DNA from: Ahniella affigens
GTDB lineage: Bacteria > Pseudomonadota > Gammaproteobacteria > Xanthomonadales > Ahniellaceae
DNA length: 64,000 bases
Reading direction: 5' to 3'
NCBI RefSeq assembly: GCF_003015185.1
Contig: NZ_CP027860.1
Span: 3,710,501-3,774,500 of the forward strand
Shown here: positions 36,955 to 47,470 of the stretch, piece after piece
Layout: each line of letters starts with the position of its first letter
Numbering within the stretch: position 1 is the stretch's first letter
Program-made: the position numbers and the translations under genes
The notes under the pieces: generated by a model
Databases searched by the model: none
Told to the model about the DNA's origin: nothing
Seen by the model: the letters and a program-made list of their open reading frames with translations, nothing else

Positions 36955-38981
36955 GACTTGTCCATCCAGCTCGAATCAAGGAACAGCAGACGGGTGCGAT
37001 TGGCGCGCAACACCAGAAAGCTGATGTTGCGCTTCGGGTCCTGAGCCTTGCGATCGACCAGGGCCTCGAAGCGTTTCAGGTCGGTGATCGGCTGGCCGTT
37101 GACTTCGAGGATGACGTCGCCCACTTGCAGAAACGCAAGGCCACCCAGACCACCCGACTCGACGCGCTCGACCACGACGCCGCGAGCTCCCGCTTCCATA
37201 TCGCGATCCACGCGATCAAAAAAGCTTAACGACCGCACATTCAGATCGAGCCAATCAATTCGCGCACCGGGGAGATTGCCAGGCGGTGTTGGCGTCGCCT
37301 GCGGCAGCACTGACACGGTCATCGGCGTTTGCCCACGCACCAGATCAATCTTCAGCGGTTCACCCAGCAGCGCGTCGCGGATCCGCTGTTGCAGCGACTC
37401 GTCACCGATGTCGCCCGTCACGGGCACCGATTCATCAGCAAGCTTCTGCACGAAGTCGCCAACCTTGATCCCTGCCGACTCGGCTGGGCCCGGATAAACA
37501 CGCGTGACGCGATAACCGCCGGCATCCGGGCCGCCGATCTTGCGACTCGTCGTCGGTGTGACGGGCTGTGTTTCGATGCCGATCCAGGCTTTCGGCAGCT
37601 CGCGCAGCGTGTTCGGATTGCTGGCACCCGATTCGGCGTCGATCAGCGCAACCAGCATCTCAGCCCGGCGTTCGATATGAACGATCCACTCACCTTTCGT
37701 TCGCTGCTCGTCGGTCAAGGCGGCCTGCAGGTCTTTACCTTGTCGGATCGGCGTTTGCTCAAGCTGGTAAATCACGTCGCCAACCTGCAGCGGCGGATGC
37801 GCAGTCGCCGCGCGCTTGCCGGCCGCCACACCGGTGACCAGCAGGCCATGATCGCGATCCAGCTGCCGACTGCGGGCAATGCTCGGCGTCACTTCCGTCA
37901 GTGTCAGGCCAAAGGCGCGCACATCGAGGTCTTCGCCAAGGTCCTGCGGGTAGGTTTCGGCGCGCAAACGAAGCACTCGTTCCGTCTGTGCTTGCGCAAC
38001 AGTCAGGCTGAGCTCGCTACCAATCTTGCGCTCCGTCAAGGCGCGCAGCAGCGGTGGCACTTGTTCGGGCTGGGCGATATCCATCCGCTGGCCATCGATC
38101 GCGAGAATGCGGTCTCCCGGCTTCAAGCCGGCGCGGTCGGCGGGCGAATCACCCTGGACCGAACTCACCAGCACGCCTTCGCGCAGGCCTGAGTTCTTTA
38201 ATGAGCGCAGGCCAAAACCGAAGTAACTGCGTGGCACCGCGCCGTGTTCGATCAGCTGCGTCGTAATGGTGTTGGCGATGGTTGCGGGAATCGCAAACGC
38301 CATATCGCCACCAAACAGATTCCCGCGCGTGTTGATCCCGACGATCTCGCCACTCAGATCGACAAGCGGGCCACCAGAATTGCCTGGAGCGATTGCAGCG
38401 TCATGCTGGATCCAGGCGTAGTAACGCGCAGTCGGTTGATTCTTGCCAAGCTGTTGCTCGTAGTCCGATTCATCCTGAAACAGCGAAATCATCAGGCGCT
38501 CCGGGTTGTTGACCACGCCCTGCGTCAACGAGTGCGCCATGCCCCAAGGCGCGCCCATGGCCAGCACCACGTCGCCCGATTGCAGATGGTCTGCCGCGGC
38601 AAACCGCGCGTGCTGAAAACCGCCGGACGGCACATCGCGGATCTTCAGCACGGCTATATCGGACAAAGCGTCCTCGCCCACCAGATCTGCCTGCAACTCG
38701 CGTTTATCGGCTAGCACGACGCGGAACTTGCGGCCATTCTCGGTGACATGCGCGTTGGTCGCGACGTAGCCGTCTGGCCGAATGATCGTGCCGCTGCCAC
38801 TGGAGAGGTGCAGCTCCGATCGGCCGAGTTGCTGATCCGCGCGCACCACCATCACGCTCACAACGTAAGGCATTACCGCATCGCGCGCCAGAGCCACCCG
38901 CGCCGTCACGTCTTCAGCCACTGCCGCCTGTGTCTCGAACGAGCACCACAGGCCAAGCAGCACGATCCAGCGCTTCATCAT
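36951..38981 (-). CDS. Do/HtrA-like periplasmic serine protease with several PDZ domains
   Basis: 676 residues with a signal peptide ([19 protein letters not shown]). Catalytic triad H78 (TNAHV), D108 (SDIAVLKI) and S202 (GNSGGPL). After the protease domain come at least three, probably four, PDZ domains ([51 protein letters not shown] to [11 protein letters not shown], and [18 protein letters not shown] to [11 protein letters not shown]). Usual DegP proteins have about 450-480 residues and two PDZ domains, so this one is long. The ATG overlaps the gyrA TGA (ATGA) and the stop overlaps the pseudoprotease ATG. Likely periplasmic protein quality control or regulated proteolysis. Confidence 0.92.
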   Translation of the reverse strand: MMKRWIVLLGLWCSFETQAAVAEDVTARVALARDAVMPYVVSVMVVRADQQLGRSELHLSSGSGTIIRPDGYVATNAHVTENGRKFRVVLADKRELQADLVGEDALSDIAVLKIRDVPSGGFQHARFAAADHLQSGDVVLAMGAPWGMAHSLTQGVVNNPERLMISLFQDESDYEQQLGKNQPTARYYAWIQHDAAIAPGNSGGPLVDLSGEIVGINTRGNLFGGDMAFAIPATIANTITTQLIEHGAVPRSYFGFGLRSLKNSGLREGVLVSSVQGDSPADRAGLKPGDRILAIDGQRMDIAQPEQVPPLLRALTERKIGSELSLTVAQAQTERVLRLRAETYPQDLGEDLDVRAFGLTLTEVTPSIARSRQLDRDHGLLVTGVAAGKRAATAHPPLQVGDVIYQLEQTPIRQGKDLQAALTDEQRTKGEWIVHIERRAEMLVALIDAESGASNPNTLRELPKAWIGIETQPVTPTTSRKIGGPDAGGYRVTRVYPGPAESAGIKVGDFVQKLADESVPVTGDIGDESLQQRIRDALLGEPLKIDLVRGQTPMTVSVLPQATPTPPGNLPGARIDWLDLNVRSLSFFDRVDRDMEAGARGVVVERVESGGLGGLAFLQVGDVILEVNGQPITDLKRFEALVDRKAQDPKRNISFLVLRANRTRLLFLDSSWMDKS

Positions 38982-41614
38982 TCGGACTCCGTTCCAGCAG
39001 GCGGGGTTTGACCTTCAGCGGCGTGGTCCGCGTCAGCAGGTGGCGCCGGCGGCGCCTCCAACTCAGCCGCTTCGCTCAAGTCTTCGGGCAACGCCTCGAC
39101 CTTTGCAAAACTGACCAGCGCTTCGTCGTCAGGCAGACGGATCAACGTCACGCCCTGCGTGTTGCGGCCCACTTGCGCGATCTCGGACACGCGAGTGCGC
39201 ACCAAGGTTCCCTGATTCGAGATCAGCATGACTTCGTGCACCTCGGTCACCTGCACCGCGCCAACCAGATTGCCATTGCGTTCCGATGTCTGAATCGCGA
39301 TCACGCCCTGCGTGCCACGGCCCTTTTTCGGGAATTCCTCGAGTTCGGTACGCTTGCCAAAGCCGCGCTCGGTGGCGGTCAGAATGTCGCCCAGGTCGGC
39401 AACAATCATGCTGACCACGCGTTCGCCTAAGGCCAGCGTCATGCCGCGCACACCGCGCGCCGTGCGTCCGACCGCGCGCACTTCGTCTTCGGCAAATCGC
39501 ACCGCCTTGCCGTTGGATGCGAACAACATCACATCGCGACTGCCATCGGTAATCGCGACATCGATCAGGCGGTCGCCGTCGTCCAACTCCACCGCACGGA
39601 TACCACTGGATCGGCGGCGCGAGAACTCGCTGAGCGGCGTCTTCTTGACCACACCAGCCTGGGTTGCAAAGAACACGTAGTGATCGTGACGATACTCGCG
39701 CACCGGCAGCATGGCGTTGATTTTCTCGCCCGCTTCGAGCGACGGCAGCAAGTTGACGATCGGCCGACCACGCGCCCCGGGGCCGGCCATGGGGAACTCG
39801 AAGGTCCGCAGCCAGAACACCCGACCCGAACTCGTAAAGCAAAGCACCGTGTCGTGGCTGTGCGCAACGAGGATGTTCTCAATGAAATCCTCGTTCTTCA
39901 TGGCGGTCGCCGATCGGCCCTTACCCCCACGCCGCTGGGCACGGTAATCGGTGACGGGCTGCGCCTTGACATAGCCGGCGTGCGACATGGTGACGACCAA
40001 GTCCTGTTTGTCGATCAGATCTTCGTTGCGCAAATCATCCTGATTGACCTGAATGATCGTGCGGCGCGGATCTGCGAACTCTTCCTTGACGTTGACCAGT
40101 TCGTCGCGGATGACGGCGAGCAACTTGATGGGGTCTTCGAGAATTTCAATCAGGCCGCGGATCGTTTCGAGCAACACCTTGTATTCGTCGGTCAGCTTTT
40201 CCTGTTCCAGGCCGGTCAGCTTGTTGAGGCGCATGTCCAGGATTTCTTTGACCTGGACTTCGCTCAATTGGTAACCGTGTTCCAGCAGCCCTTCGTGATC
40301 GGACAACGACTCCGGCCGCGACTGCGACGCGCCCCGTTCGCCGAGCAGCGCGCGCACCAAACCCGGCTCCCAGACGCGGGCCAGCAGGCGCTCGCGGGCC
40401 ACTTGCGCGTTCGGCGAGGTCTTGATCAACTCGATCATCTCGTCGATGTTTGCGAGCGCAACGGTCAGGCCTTCCAACACATGGGCACGTTCGCGGGCCT
40501 TGCGCAGATCAAAAATCGTGCGCCGGGTCACCACTTCGCGGCGATGGCGAATGAAGGCGTCGAGCATCTCCTTCAGGTTCAGCGTCTTCGGCTGGCCGTC
40601 GACGAGCGCCACGATATTGATGCCGAACACCACTTCCAATTGCGTCTGCGCAAGCAGGTTGTTCAGCACGACTTCGGCCGACTCATTGCGCTTGATCGGA
40701 ATGTAAATGCGCATGCCGTCCTTGTCGGACTCGTCGCGCAGATCGGGCGCAATGCCCTCGACCTTCTTTTCCTTGACTAACTCGGCGATCTTTTCGATCA
40801 ACCGCGCTTTGTTCACTTGATACGGCAGCTCCGTAACGATGATCGCGTCACGACCATCGTCGTCGGTTTCGATCTCGCACTTGGCCCGAATCAGAATGCG
40901 GCCACGACCCGTGCGATACGCGTCGATGATCCCGGACGCGCCATTGATCGTGCCGCCGGTCGGAAAATCGGGGCCTGGGATATATTGCATCAGATCATCG
41001 ATGCCGAGTTCCGGGGCATCAATCAGCGCAATGGCACCATCGATGACTTCGCCCAGATTGTGGGGCGGAATATTGGTCGCCATACCGACGGCAATACCGG
41101 CCGAGCCATTGACGAGCAGATTCGGAAAGCGCGTCGGCAAAACGGTTGGTTCAAGTTCCTTCTCGTCGTAGTTGGGCGTGAAATCGACGGTTTCCTTGTC
41201 GATATCAGCCATCAACTCGTGCGCGAGCTTCGACAGGCGTGCTTCGGTGTATCGCATGGCTGCCGCCGGATCGCCGTCGACGGAACCGAAGTTGCCCTGA
41301 CCGTCGACCAGGATGCTTCGGAGCGAAAACGGCTGCGCCATTCGGACCAGTGTGTCGTACACCGAGCTGTCGCCATGCGGGTGGTATTTACCGATGACGT
41401 CACCGACGATACGCGCCGATTTGTAGTAAGGCTTGTTGTAGTGGCTGCCGAGTTCGTTCATCGCAAACAGCACGCGACGATGCACGGGTTTGAGGCCATC
41501 GCGAACATCCGGGAGCGCGCGTCCGACGATCACGCTCATCGCGTAATCGAGGTAACTCTGCCGCATCTCGTCTTCGATATTGACCTTGATGACTTCTTTT
41601 GCGAACTCTGACAT
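38978..41614 (-). CDS. gyrA: DNA gyrase subunit A
   Basis: 878 residues. The numbering matches E. coli: quinolone-determining residues Ser83 and Asp87 in [10 protein letters not shown] are wild type, and catalytic Tyr122 lies in [10 protein letters not shown]. The GyrA box QRRGGKG is present in the C-terminal beta-pinwheel, which marks it as gyrase rather than ParC. The C-terminal tail is acidic and Pro-rich. With GyrB it introduces negative supercoils into DNA. The stop overlaps the start of the Do-like protease gene, an unusual arrangement for gyrA. The leader has an extended -10 promoter. Confidence 0.98.
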   Translation of the reverse strand: MSEFAKEVIKVNIEDEMRQSYLDYAMSVIVGRALPDVRDGLKPVHRRVLFAMNELGSHYNKPYYKSARIVGDVIGKYHPHGDSSVYDTLVRMAQPFSLRSILVDGQGNFGSVDGDPAAAMRYTEARLSKLAHELMADIDKETVDFTPNYDEKELEPTVLPTRFPNLLVNGSAGIAVGMATNIPPHNLGEVIDGAIALIDAPELGIDDLMQYIPGPDFPTGGTINGASGIIDAYRTGRGRILIRAKCEIETDDDGRDAIIVTELPYQVNKARLIEKIAELVKEKKVEGIAPDLRDESDKDGMRIYIPIKRNESAEVVLNNLLAQTQLEVVFGINIVALVDGQPKTLNLKEMLDAFIRHRREVVTRRTIFDLRKARERAHVLEGLTVALANIDEMIELIKTSPNAQVARERLLARVWEPGLVRALLGERGASQSRPESLSDHEGLLEHGYQLSEVQVKEILDMRLNKLTGLEQEKLTDEYKVLLETIRGLIEILEDPIKLLAVIRDELVNVKEEFADPRRTIIQVNQDDLRNEDLIDKQDLVVTMSHAGYVKAQPVTDYRAQRRGGKGRSATAMKNEDFIENILVAHSHDTVLCFTSSGRVFWLRTFEFPMAGPGARGRPIVNLLPSLEAGEKINAMLPVREYRHDHYVFFATQAGVVKKTPLSEFSRRRSSGIRAVELDDGDRLIDVAITDGSRDVMLFASNGKAVRFAEDEVRAVGRTARGVRGMTLALGERVVSMIVADLGDILTATERGFGKRTELEEFPKKGRGTQGVIAIQTSERNGNLVGAVQVTEVHEVMLISNQGTLVRTRVSEIAQVGRNTQGVTLIRLPDDEALVSFAKVEALPEDLSEAAELEAPPAPPADADHAAEGQTPPAGTESE

Positions 41615-41664
41615 CGAACAACCTTTTTGAAATCAAGCCCTTGGCTTTTTGCTTCAGGCAAAAT

Positions 41665-41689
41665 GCGCAGCCCCTGGGAAATGCTGCGC
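41665..41689 (-). promoter_or_regulatory. Inverted repeat in the gyrA leader
   Basis: GCGCAGC (41665-41671) and GCTGCGC (41683-41689) flank an 11-nt loop containing CCCTGGGAA. It lies between the predicted start site and the gyrA start and would form an RNA hairpin about 50 nt before the ATG. Function unknown. Confidence 0.35.
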
Positions 41690-41700
41690 GAAAGTACCGG

Positions 41701-41709
41701 AGTGTATCA
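41701..41709 (-). promoter_or_regulatory. Extended -10 promoter of gyrA
   Basis: On the minus strand, TGATACACT is an extended -10 (TGn then TACACT), about 90 bp upstream of the gyrA start. The best -35 at 17-bp spacing is the poor GGACTG. Confidence 0.55.
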
Positions 41710-41856
41710 TGTTGGCGGCCCGGCAGTCCGGAGGCAAGTGCTTGATTTTGTTGCGCGGATTTACCGCCAGCGAGGCGCAATGGCAGGCTCGGGTGGGGCT
41801 GGAAAGAACCCCAATCGTTTGCAATCGCCGATTTGGCATCCCGATACGATCCTGAT

Positions 41857-44800
41857 ATGCGGCTTAATCGATGGATGCGTCTGGGATTCTGGCTTGGCCT
41901 GGTGGCCAGCGGCGGCGCTTGGGCCAATTTCGACACGCGCCCGGTGGACCAATTCACGATTGCCGATGGCCTGTCACAAGACTCGGCGTGGGCCATGACG
42001 CTCGACTCTCAGGGATTCCTGTGGCTCGGGACCGAAGACGGCCTGAATCGGTTCGACGGTCAGGATTTCCGAGTCTTCCGCCGCGACGATAAAGGCGGAA
42101 ACAGCGTCGCCGACAATTTTGTCACCGCGCTGCTTGCCGATCAGGATGCCATTTATGTGGGCACCCGGGCCGGCACGTTGCAGCGCCTGGATCTGCGCAC
42201 GGAGCGGTTCGATAGTCTGCCGGGCGCCATCGCCGCGCAATTCCAGGGCAATTCCGTCGATGAACTACTGTTGCTAGGCCCTGGCCGAATTCTGGTGGGC
42301 ACCAAGGACCGCGGTCTGGTCAGCCTGACGTTCCAGGACGGCCAGTTCATCGAGACGGGCCGATGGGTCGGACCCGCAAGTGGCTTGCCGAGCAACCAGG
42401 TGCGCACACTCCATCTCACCCGCTCCGGGCAAGTCTGGGTCGGCACATCCAAAGGCGCCTGCCGCCTGCAGGACCTGGGGCCGCGCTGCATCCAGCCCGA
42501 CTGGCCTGGACTCAGGCAACTGGCAAAGTCCAACGTCGGCGCCATCATCACGGATGCCCGCGAGCAGCTGTGGGTCGCCGGGGTGTCGGAAGGCGTCGTG
42601 CGGATCAGCCGCGATGGCAACCGCTTCGATCAATTTCTGCCCGAGAACTCCGGCCTGCCGTCCAAGCTGATCGAGGTCATGAAGCTGGATTCGCTCGGCA
42701 GGGTCTGGGTCGGCACCAAGTCCGGGGTCGCGCGCTTCGACGAGCAATGCAACTGCTTTATCAAACCCCGCGCGCTGGGTCGGTCGCCCGATGAGCCGCG
42801 ACAGCTCGTCCTCAGCATGCTGGAGGACGCCTCAGGCGGCTTGTGGGTCGGTTACTTCAACCTGGGGCTGGAACGCATTGCACTGGACGATAACGGCATT
42901 CGCCACTACCAACCGAGCGCCTACTCAAGTGCCACCATGGGCGCCGACCAAGTCCGCGCCATCTTGCCGATTGGCGACAACTCTTACTTGCTCGGCACCT
43001 TCGGGGATGGTGCCTATGCCTTGGACACCGATCCCGATACGGGCTTGATCGCCACACTGAAACCCCTGCTCCAGTTACCGGATCAGGACACCGCAAGGCG
43101 CGAAGTGTGGACACTGGCATTGATCGATCGCAAGCTCTACATCGGCAGCAACGGTGGCCTCCACGTACTGGATCTAGACACGAGAGCGGTCAACCCGATC
43201 AAGATTCCGGGGCAACGCATGGTGCTCCGGCAACTGTTGCACGATCCGCATCATGACGTCCTTTGGTTGGGCATGGAGGACGGCCTCTGTCGGCTGCAGT
43301 TGGCCGATGGCAGCGCGCGCTGTCTCAACGCCGATCCGAACACGCCGGGGCACTTGAGCGACCGCTACGTGTTCTCATTGCACCTGGACCGCCAGGGCCG
43401 ACTTTGGGCAGGTACCTGGAACGGGCTCGATGAGGTCGACCCAGAACGCATGCTGGCGCGGCCTGTGTCCGCTGAAGAAACCGGCATCGCATCCGCGTTG
43501 ATCTTTGACATTGCCGAAAGCCAGAGCGGGCAGATCTGGCTTGGCAGCGCTGATGGCTTGGTGCGATTCACGCCCGGCTCGGCCCCTGAGGTGTATCGGG
43601 AGCGTCAGGGCTTGAGCAATGGCGTGATTTACGGCGTCGAGTTTGACGCGGACGACACCCTCTGGCTGTCGTCGTCACGCGGCCTGATGCGCTTTGACCC
43701 ACGCAGCAAAGTCATCACGGCGTATGACCAACGCGATGGCTTGCAAAGCAATCAATTTTTCTATGGCGCGCATGGCAAGGACGATCATGGTCGACTGTTG
43801 TTTGGCGGGATCAAGGGTCTGAATCGGATCGACCCCAACCGCGTGCCGCGTACCCTGCGGCCACCGAAAGTATTCGTGACGGGCGTGTCGGTGCTGGGCC
43901 AGACACTTCGCCCGGGCATTCGCTCCGATGATTTGCCGGTTCTGGACGCACCGCCGAATTACCTTGATGTGATTCGGCTCGGACCCGAGCACAACCAACT
44001 CGGCATTGAGTTTGCCGCCCCCGACTTCGACCAGCCCCGCCTGCTCAATTTCGAGTATCAACTCAGCGGATTCGATCCGCGCTGGCAGCAACTGGGCGGC
44101 CGGCGCTTTGTCAGCTTCACGAATCTGCGTGCCGGGGACTACGAGCTCTTGGTCCGCGCGCGAAACCGATTCGGCGAACTCAGTTTGAGTGACGCCCGAT
44201 TGAAGATCCAGGTCGCTCCGCCGGCGTACGAGACCTGGTGGTTCCGGACGTTGATGGTGCTGATCAGCGCGGGATTGATCTGGGTGGTCTTTGCGTGGCG
44301 CACGCGCGATCTTCGACAGCAGCGCCTGCACCTGGAACAAGAAGTGATCCGGCGCACCGATGAGGTCCGCGCACAGAACGAACGTCTGGCGGCGCAACAG
44401 GCCGAGTTGGAGCGGGCGAATCGCGAGCTTTTTCAGTTGTCGAACCGCGATCCGCTGACGGGCGCATACAACCGCCGTTACATTCAGGAACGGCTGGCCC
44501 GGGCGTTGGCTAGTCATGGGCAACTCGCGATTGCGATTGTCGATATTGATTTCTTCAAGCGCATCAACGATCAGTATGGGCACTTGGCGGGCGATGATTG
44601 CCTGCGTCATGTCGTGGCATGCATGTCGCAAGTACTGGCTGATCGCGCCGAGTTCGCCCGTTGGGGCGGCGAGGAGTTCCTGATTGGCTTCGAACAGCTG
44701 CCTGGCGCTGACGTCGGCACGCTGCTCGAACAGCTTCGCACCACGCTCGCCGAGCGGCCAGCGCTGGCCGATGGCAAGCAGGTCGCCATGACCATCAGTA

Positions 44801-44922
44801 TTGGCTGGTGCGATGGGGCCGGCGGCCAGAAGTACTCGTTAGCCGAGCAGATTCGCCGTGCCGACACCGCGTTATACCGCGCGAAGGAACAAGGACGGAA
44901 TCAGGTCGTCGCATCGGATTGA
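41857..44922 (+). CDS. Two-component-regulator-propeller sensor with GGDEF diguanylate cyclase domain
   Basis: 1021 residues. Signal peptide MRLNRWMRLGFWLGLVASGG (cleavage near AWA-NF). Two periplasmic seven-bladed Reg_prop propellers follow, with repeats such as GFLWLGTEDGLNRFD, QVWVGTSKG and RVWVGTKSGVARFD. Next are a Y_Y_Y domain (LNFEYQLSGFDPRWQQLGGR), one membrane helix (TLMVLISAGLIWVVFAW), a coiled coil and the GGDEF domain with active-site GGEEF (about 937-941). The usual inhibitory RxxD site before it reads RAEF, so it is missing. It should make cyclic di-GMP in response to a periplasmic ligand, perhaps a glycan (inference). Start chosen for the signal peptide; an ATG six codons later is possible. 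Confidence 0.92.
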   Translation: MRLNRWMRLGFWLGLVASGGAWANFDTRPVDQFTIADGLSQDSAWAMTLDSQGFLWLGTEDGLNRFDGQDFRVFRRDDKGGNSVADNFVTALLADQDAIYVGTRAGTLQRLDLRTERFDSLPGAIAAQFQGNSVDELLLLGPGRILVGTKDRGLVSLTFQDGQFIETGRWVGPASGLPSNQVRTLHLTRSGQVWVGTSKGACRLQDLGPRCIQPDWPGLRQLAKSNVGAIITDAREQLWVAGVSEGVVRISRDGNRFDQFLPENSGLPSKLIEVMKLDSLGRVWVGTKSGVARFDEQCNCFIKPRALGRSPDEPRQLVLSMLEDASGGLWVGYFNLGLERIALDDNGIRHYQPSAYSSATMGADQVRAILPIGDNSYLLGTFGDGAYALDTDPDTGLIATLKPLLQLPDQDTARREVWTLALIDRKLYIGSNGGLHVLDLDTRAVNPIKIPGQRMVLRQLLHDPHHDVLWLGMEDGLCRLQLADGSARCLNADPNTPGHLSDRYVFSLHLDRQGRLWAGTWNGLDEVDPERMLARPVSAEETGIASALIFDIAESQSGQIWLGSADGLVRFTPGSAPEVYRERQGLSNGVIYGVEFDADDTLWLSSSRGLMRFDPRSKVITAYDQRDGLQSNQFFYGAHGKDDHGRLLFGGIKGLNRIDPNRVPRTLRPPKVFVTGVSVLGQTLRPGIRSDDLPVLDAPPNYLDVIRLGPEHNQLGIEFAAPDFDQPRLLNFEYQLSGFDPRWQQLGGRRFVSFTNLRAGDYELLVRARNRFGELSLSDARLKIQVAPPAYETWWFRTLMVLISAGLIWVVFAWRTRDLRQQRLHLEQEVIRRTDEVRAQNERLAAQQAELERANRELFQLSNRDPLTGAYNRRYIQERLARALASHGQLAIAIVDIDFFKRINDQYGHLAGDDCLRHVVACMSQVLADRAEFARWGGEEFLIGFEQLPGADVGTLLEQLRTTLAERPALADGKQVAMTISIGWCDGAGGQKYSLAEQIRRADTALYRAKEQGRNQVVASD

Positions 44923-44945
44923 TTGGCCTCGAATCAGTTTGTGGG

Positions 44946-45022
44946 CGTGCCTTCAGGCCCGAACCAGTCTCTCGGCAATCCCCATCGCTTTTTGTAGGAG
45001 GGCCTTCAGGCCCGAACCAATC
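44946..45022. repeat. REP elements upstream of the tandem array
   Basis: A degenerate copy, GCCTTCAGGCCCGAACCA, lies near 44950-44967. A better one, TTTTTGTAGGAGGGCCTTCA then GGCCCGAACCAATC, ends at 45022. The core GGGCCTTCAGGCCC is palindromic. This is the common Pseudomonas/Xanthomonas-type REP. Confidence 0.8.
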
Positions 45023-45313
45023 TTGCCGCAAGACTTGTTCGCGGCTGAAGCCGCTCCCACAGAAACCATCGCCTTACGACAAACCGCGGCAAGTGTTCGT
45101 TGTATGCAGTGAGCGGGGCTTCAGGGAGGTTTTTTGCACGACGGCCTTCAGGCCCGAACCAATCTTGCCGCAAGACTTGTTCGCGGCTGAAGCCGCTCCC
45201 ACAGAAACCATCGCCTTACGACAAACCGCGGCAAGTGTTCGTTGTATACAGTGAGCGGAGCTTCAGGGAGGTCTTTTGCACGACGGCCTTCAGGCCCGAA
45301 CCAATCTTGCGCC
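45001..45313. repeat. 142-bp tandem repeat carrying paired REP elements (2.2 copies)
   Basis: Copy 1 is 45001-45142, copy 2 is 45143-45284, and a partial third starts at 45285. Each unit holds GGCCTTCAGGCC, then about 25 bases later TTCGCGGCTGAAGCCGCTCC, the two REP types in a fixed pair. Copies differ by only a few substitutions (TATGCAG/TATACAG, GCGGGG/GCGGAG), so the duplication is recent. Open frames crossing the array are products of the repeat, not genes. Confidence 0.93.
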
Positions 45314-45391
45314 AAGCCCCATTTCGCGGCCCAGCCCGCTAAAACAAACCGCATCGCAAGCAACTCGAATCATCCGATCGACCGCTTCTCA

Positions 45392-47470
45392 TCACTCCGC
45401 CTGCAGATTCAACCATTCGCGCTTGAACGGCAATGGGTCATCCTGACGTGGCCCATCGAATTCCCGCGCCGCTTTGTGCCCCGCATACACCGCCGCGGCG
45501 ATCGTGCCAGGCGCATAGGCATCACCGACGCATTGCACCTCGGCAAGGCCATGATCAGCCCATGCCGCCTCGACACCCAATAGCCCCTGGTACAACCCAT
45601 CATCCGGATCACGCATCGTCACGGGCACGATGGCGCGAACCACGACGCGCGTTTCACGACCATCGTAAATCGAAGCCATCACCACTTCGCGTTCGCCACC
45701 TTGTGCCTGATATCCCGACCACTCCACCTGACACAGAATGCGAACACCGAGACTCAGCAAACGCTGCTGCACGCGGCCCTGCTCCATCGTCTGATCCGTC
45801 CAGGCCGAAACTTTGTCAGCGGGTGTCGCGTAAATCACCTCGCGCCCGGCCTTCGCCAAGCATTCCGCCAGTGCCCCAGCCAGCACGTAGTGATCATCGT
45901 CATAAATCAGCACGGGGCCATCCGGAAGCTGCCCACGCAGCAGCGCGTCGGGACTGAACACCGCGGCATCAGCCGAATCAAGAATCGGCGCGCGATGCGC
46001 GCGGCCCAAGCCGTCTGTGCGCCAGCTCGCGCCCGTCGCGATAAACACCGCCGAGGCCCCCGACTGCAGCACCTCGTCCACGCCCAAGGCATTCCCCGGC
46101 AGGCTCATGACCTGATTCATCCGGCTGATCTGCTGCAAGCGATAATCCACGACCCGATGCCAACTCGCCAAGCCCGGCAAACGGCTCTCGTACCGTAAGC
46201 GACCGCCAAACAGCTCAGCGCCATCGGCGAGCATCACCTCATAGCCGCGTTGCCCCAGCGCACGCGTTAACTCCAGCCCGGCCGGACCTGCGCCGACGAC
46301 CAGCACCGAACGCTCACTCGCCTTCGCCGGAACCTGTTCGGGATGCCAGCCGCGCCGCCACTCCTCACCCATCGTCGGGTTCTGTGTGCAGCGTATTGGC
46401 ACACAGTCATTGTCACCCGTCACACAGATGTTGCAGCCAATACATTCGCGAATGTCTTCCAGCCGCCCGGCCTCAATTTTCTTCGGCAAAAAGGGATCAG
46501 CGATCGACGGTCGGGCCGCGCCGATCATGTCCATGATGCCGGACTTGATCACGCGCACCATCGCATCGGGTGACGTGTAGCGACCAACGCCCACAACAGG
46601 CTTGGTCGTCAAAGACTTGACTCGTGCGATGTAAGGTTCTTGAAACCCTTCCCCAGAGAAACGAGCAGTCTGGCTGTCGTTGCTCCAATCGGCGATGTTC
46701 ACGTCCCACAGGTCGGGCAACTCGGCAAGCATCGCAATGACGTCGTGACCTTCGGTTTCGGCAGTGATGCCTTGCGGACCCAACAACTGATCGACCGCCA
46801 GTCGCACGACCACCGCACAACGATCGCCCACGGCCTCTTTCGTGTCTTCGATCAACTCCCGGAACAATCGCACCCGATTTTCCAACGAACCACCGTATTC
46901 GTCGGTCCGCCGATTCGTTCGCCGCGACAGAAAATGCATCGGCATGCCGAGGTCATGACCGGCATAGACATAGATCAAGTCAAAGCCCGCATCGCGCGCG
47001 CGGAGCGCAGCCTGGCGGTGCCAACGACGGACATTCGCAATATCGCGCTTCGTCGCCGTGCGTGCCTGGATCGGGTCCTTGCCGCGCACGGGCAAATGGG
47101 ACGGCGCGATCGGCACTTCCCGGCTATACCGATTTGGCGTCGCATAACCGTTGAACATCAACTCGATTCCCGCGAGCGCGCCATGCGCGTGTACGGCATC
47201 AGTCATCAGGCGCAGCGCCGGAATGTCGCGTTCTTCCCAGAGTCGCCCCTCGTGATGCGGCGCGATCTCGGACATGGGTGAAATCTCCACTTCCTCGGTA
47301 CAGATCACCGACCAGCCGCCCTCTGCCTTGATACCGCGCATCGCCGCCAGCGTCTTCGGGTACACGTGCCCCATGCCGTTGCAATGCGGGACTTGGTAGA
47401 ACCGATTCTTGGCCCGCACCGGGCCGATCTGAATGGGTTCGAACAGAATGTCGTAGCGCGGGTCACGCAT
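45392..47470 (-). CDS. Trimethylamine-dehydrogenase-like flavin and Fe-S oxidoreductase
   Basis: 692 residues. It aligns with bacterial TMADH from the first residues: FEPIQIGP, KNRFYQVPHC with C30, the FMN-linking cysteine position; KAEGGWSV; the 4Fe-4S ligands CIGCNIC then C after 11 residues; and an FAD/ADP-binding domain (VLVVGAGPAGLE). The TIM-barrel His/Asp signatures (YVYAGHD) are present. TMADH binds its cationic substrate with Tyr60, Trp264 and Trp355; here position 60 is Glu and the Trp-containing loop at 355 is absent. So it likely demethylates a different N-methyl compound, as in the dimethylglycine or betaine demethylases of this family (inference). Start MRDPRYDILF with GAGG upstream. 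Confidence 0.88.
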   Translation of the reverse strand: MRDPRYDILFEPIQIGPVRAKNRFYQVPHCNGMGHVYPKTLAAMRGIKAEGGWSVICTEEVEISPMSEIAPHHEGRLWEERDIPALRLMTDAVHAHGALAGIELMFNGYATPNRYSREVPIAPSHLPVRGKDPIQARTATKRDIANVRRWHRQAALRARDAGFDLIYVYAGHDLGMPMHFLSRRTNRRTDEYGGSLENRVRLFRELIEDTKEAVGDRCAVVVRLAVDQLLGPQGITAETEGHDVIAMLAELPDLWDVNIADWSNDSQTARFSGEGFQEPYIARVKSLTTKPVVGVGRYTSPDAMVRVIKSGIMDMIGAARPSIADPFLPKKIEAGRLEDIRECIGCNICVTGDNDCVPIRCTQNPTMGEEWRRGWHPEQVPAKASERSVLVVGAGPAGLELTRALGQRGYEVMLADGAELFGGRLRYESRLPGLASWHRVVDYRLQQISRMNQVMSLPGNALGVDEVLQSGASAVFIATGASWRTDGLGRAHRAPILDSADAAVFSPDALLRGQLPDGPVLIYDDDHYVLAGALAECLAKAGREVIYATPADKVSAWTDQTMEQGRVQQRLLSLGVRILCQVEWSGYQAQGGEREVVMASIYDGRETRVVVRAIVPVTMRDPDDGLYQGLLGVEAAWADHGLAEVQCVGDAYAPGTIAAAVYAGHKAAREFDGPRQDDPLPFKREWLNLQAE

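Noticed and set aside
39680-40780. 366-codon frame opposite gyrA
   Set aside because: Antisense frame; gyrA on the other strand is complete and conserved.
38978-41614. Quinolone-resistance substitutions in GyrA
   Set aside because: Positions 83 and 87 are Ser and Asp, the wild-type residues.
45001-45313. Possible CRISPR array
   Set aside because: The repeat is 142 bp long, directly abutting, without spacers, and no cas genes are near.
44808-45583. Three successive overlapping open frames in the repeat region
   Set aside because: Their sequences repeat each other because they translate the 142-bp REP units; they have no starts with ribosome sites.
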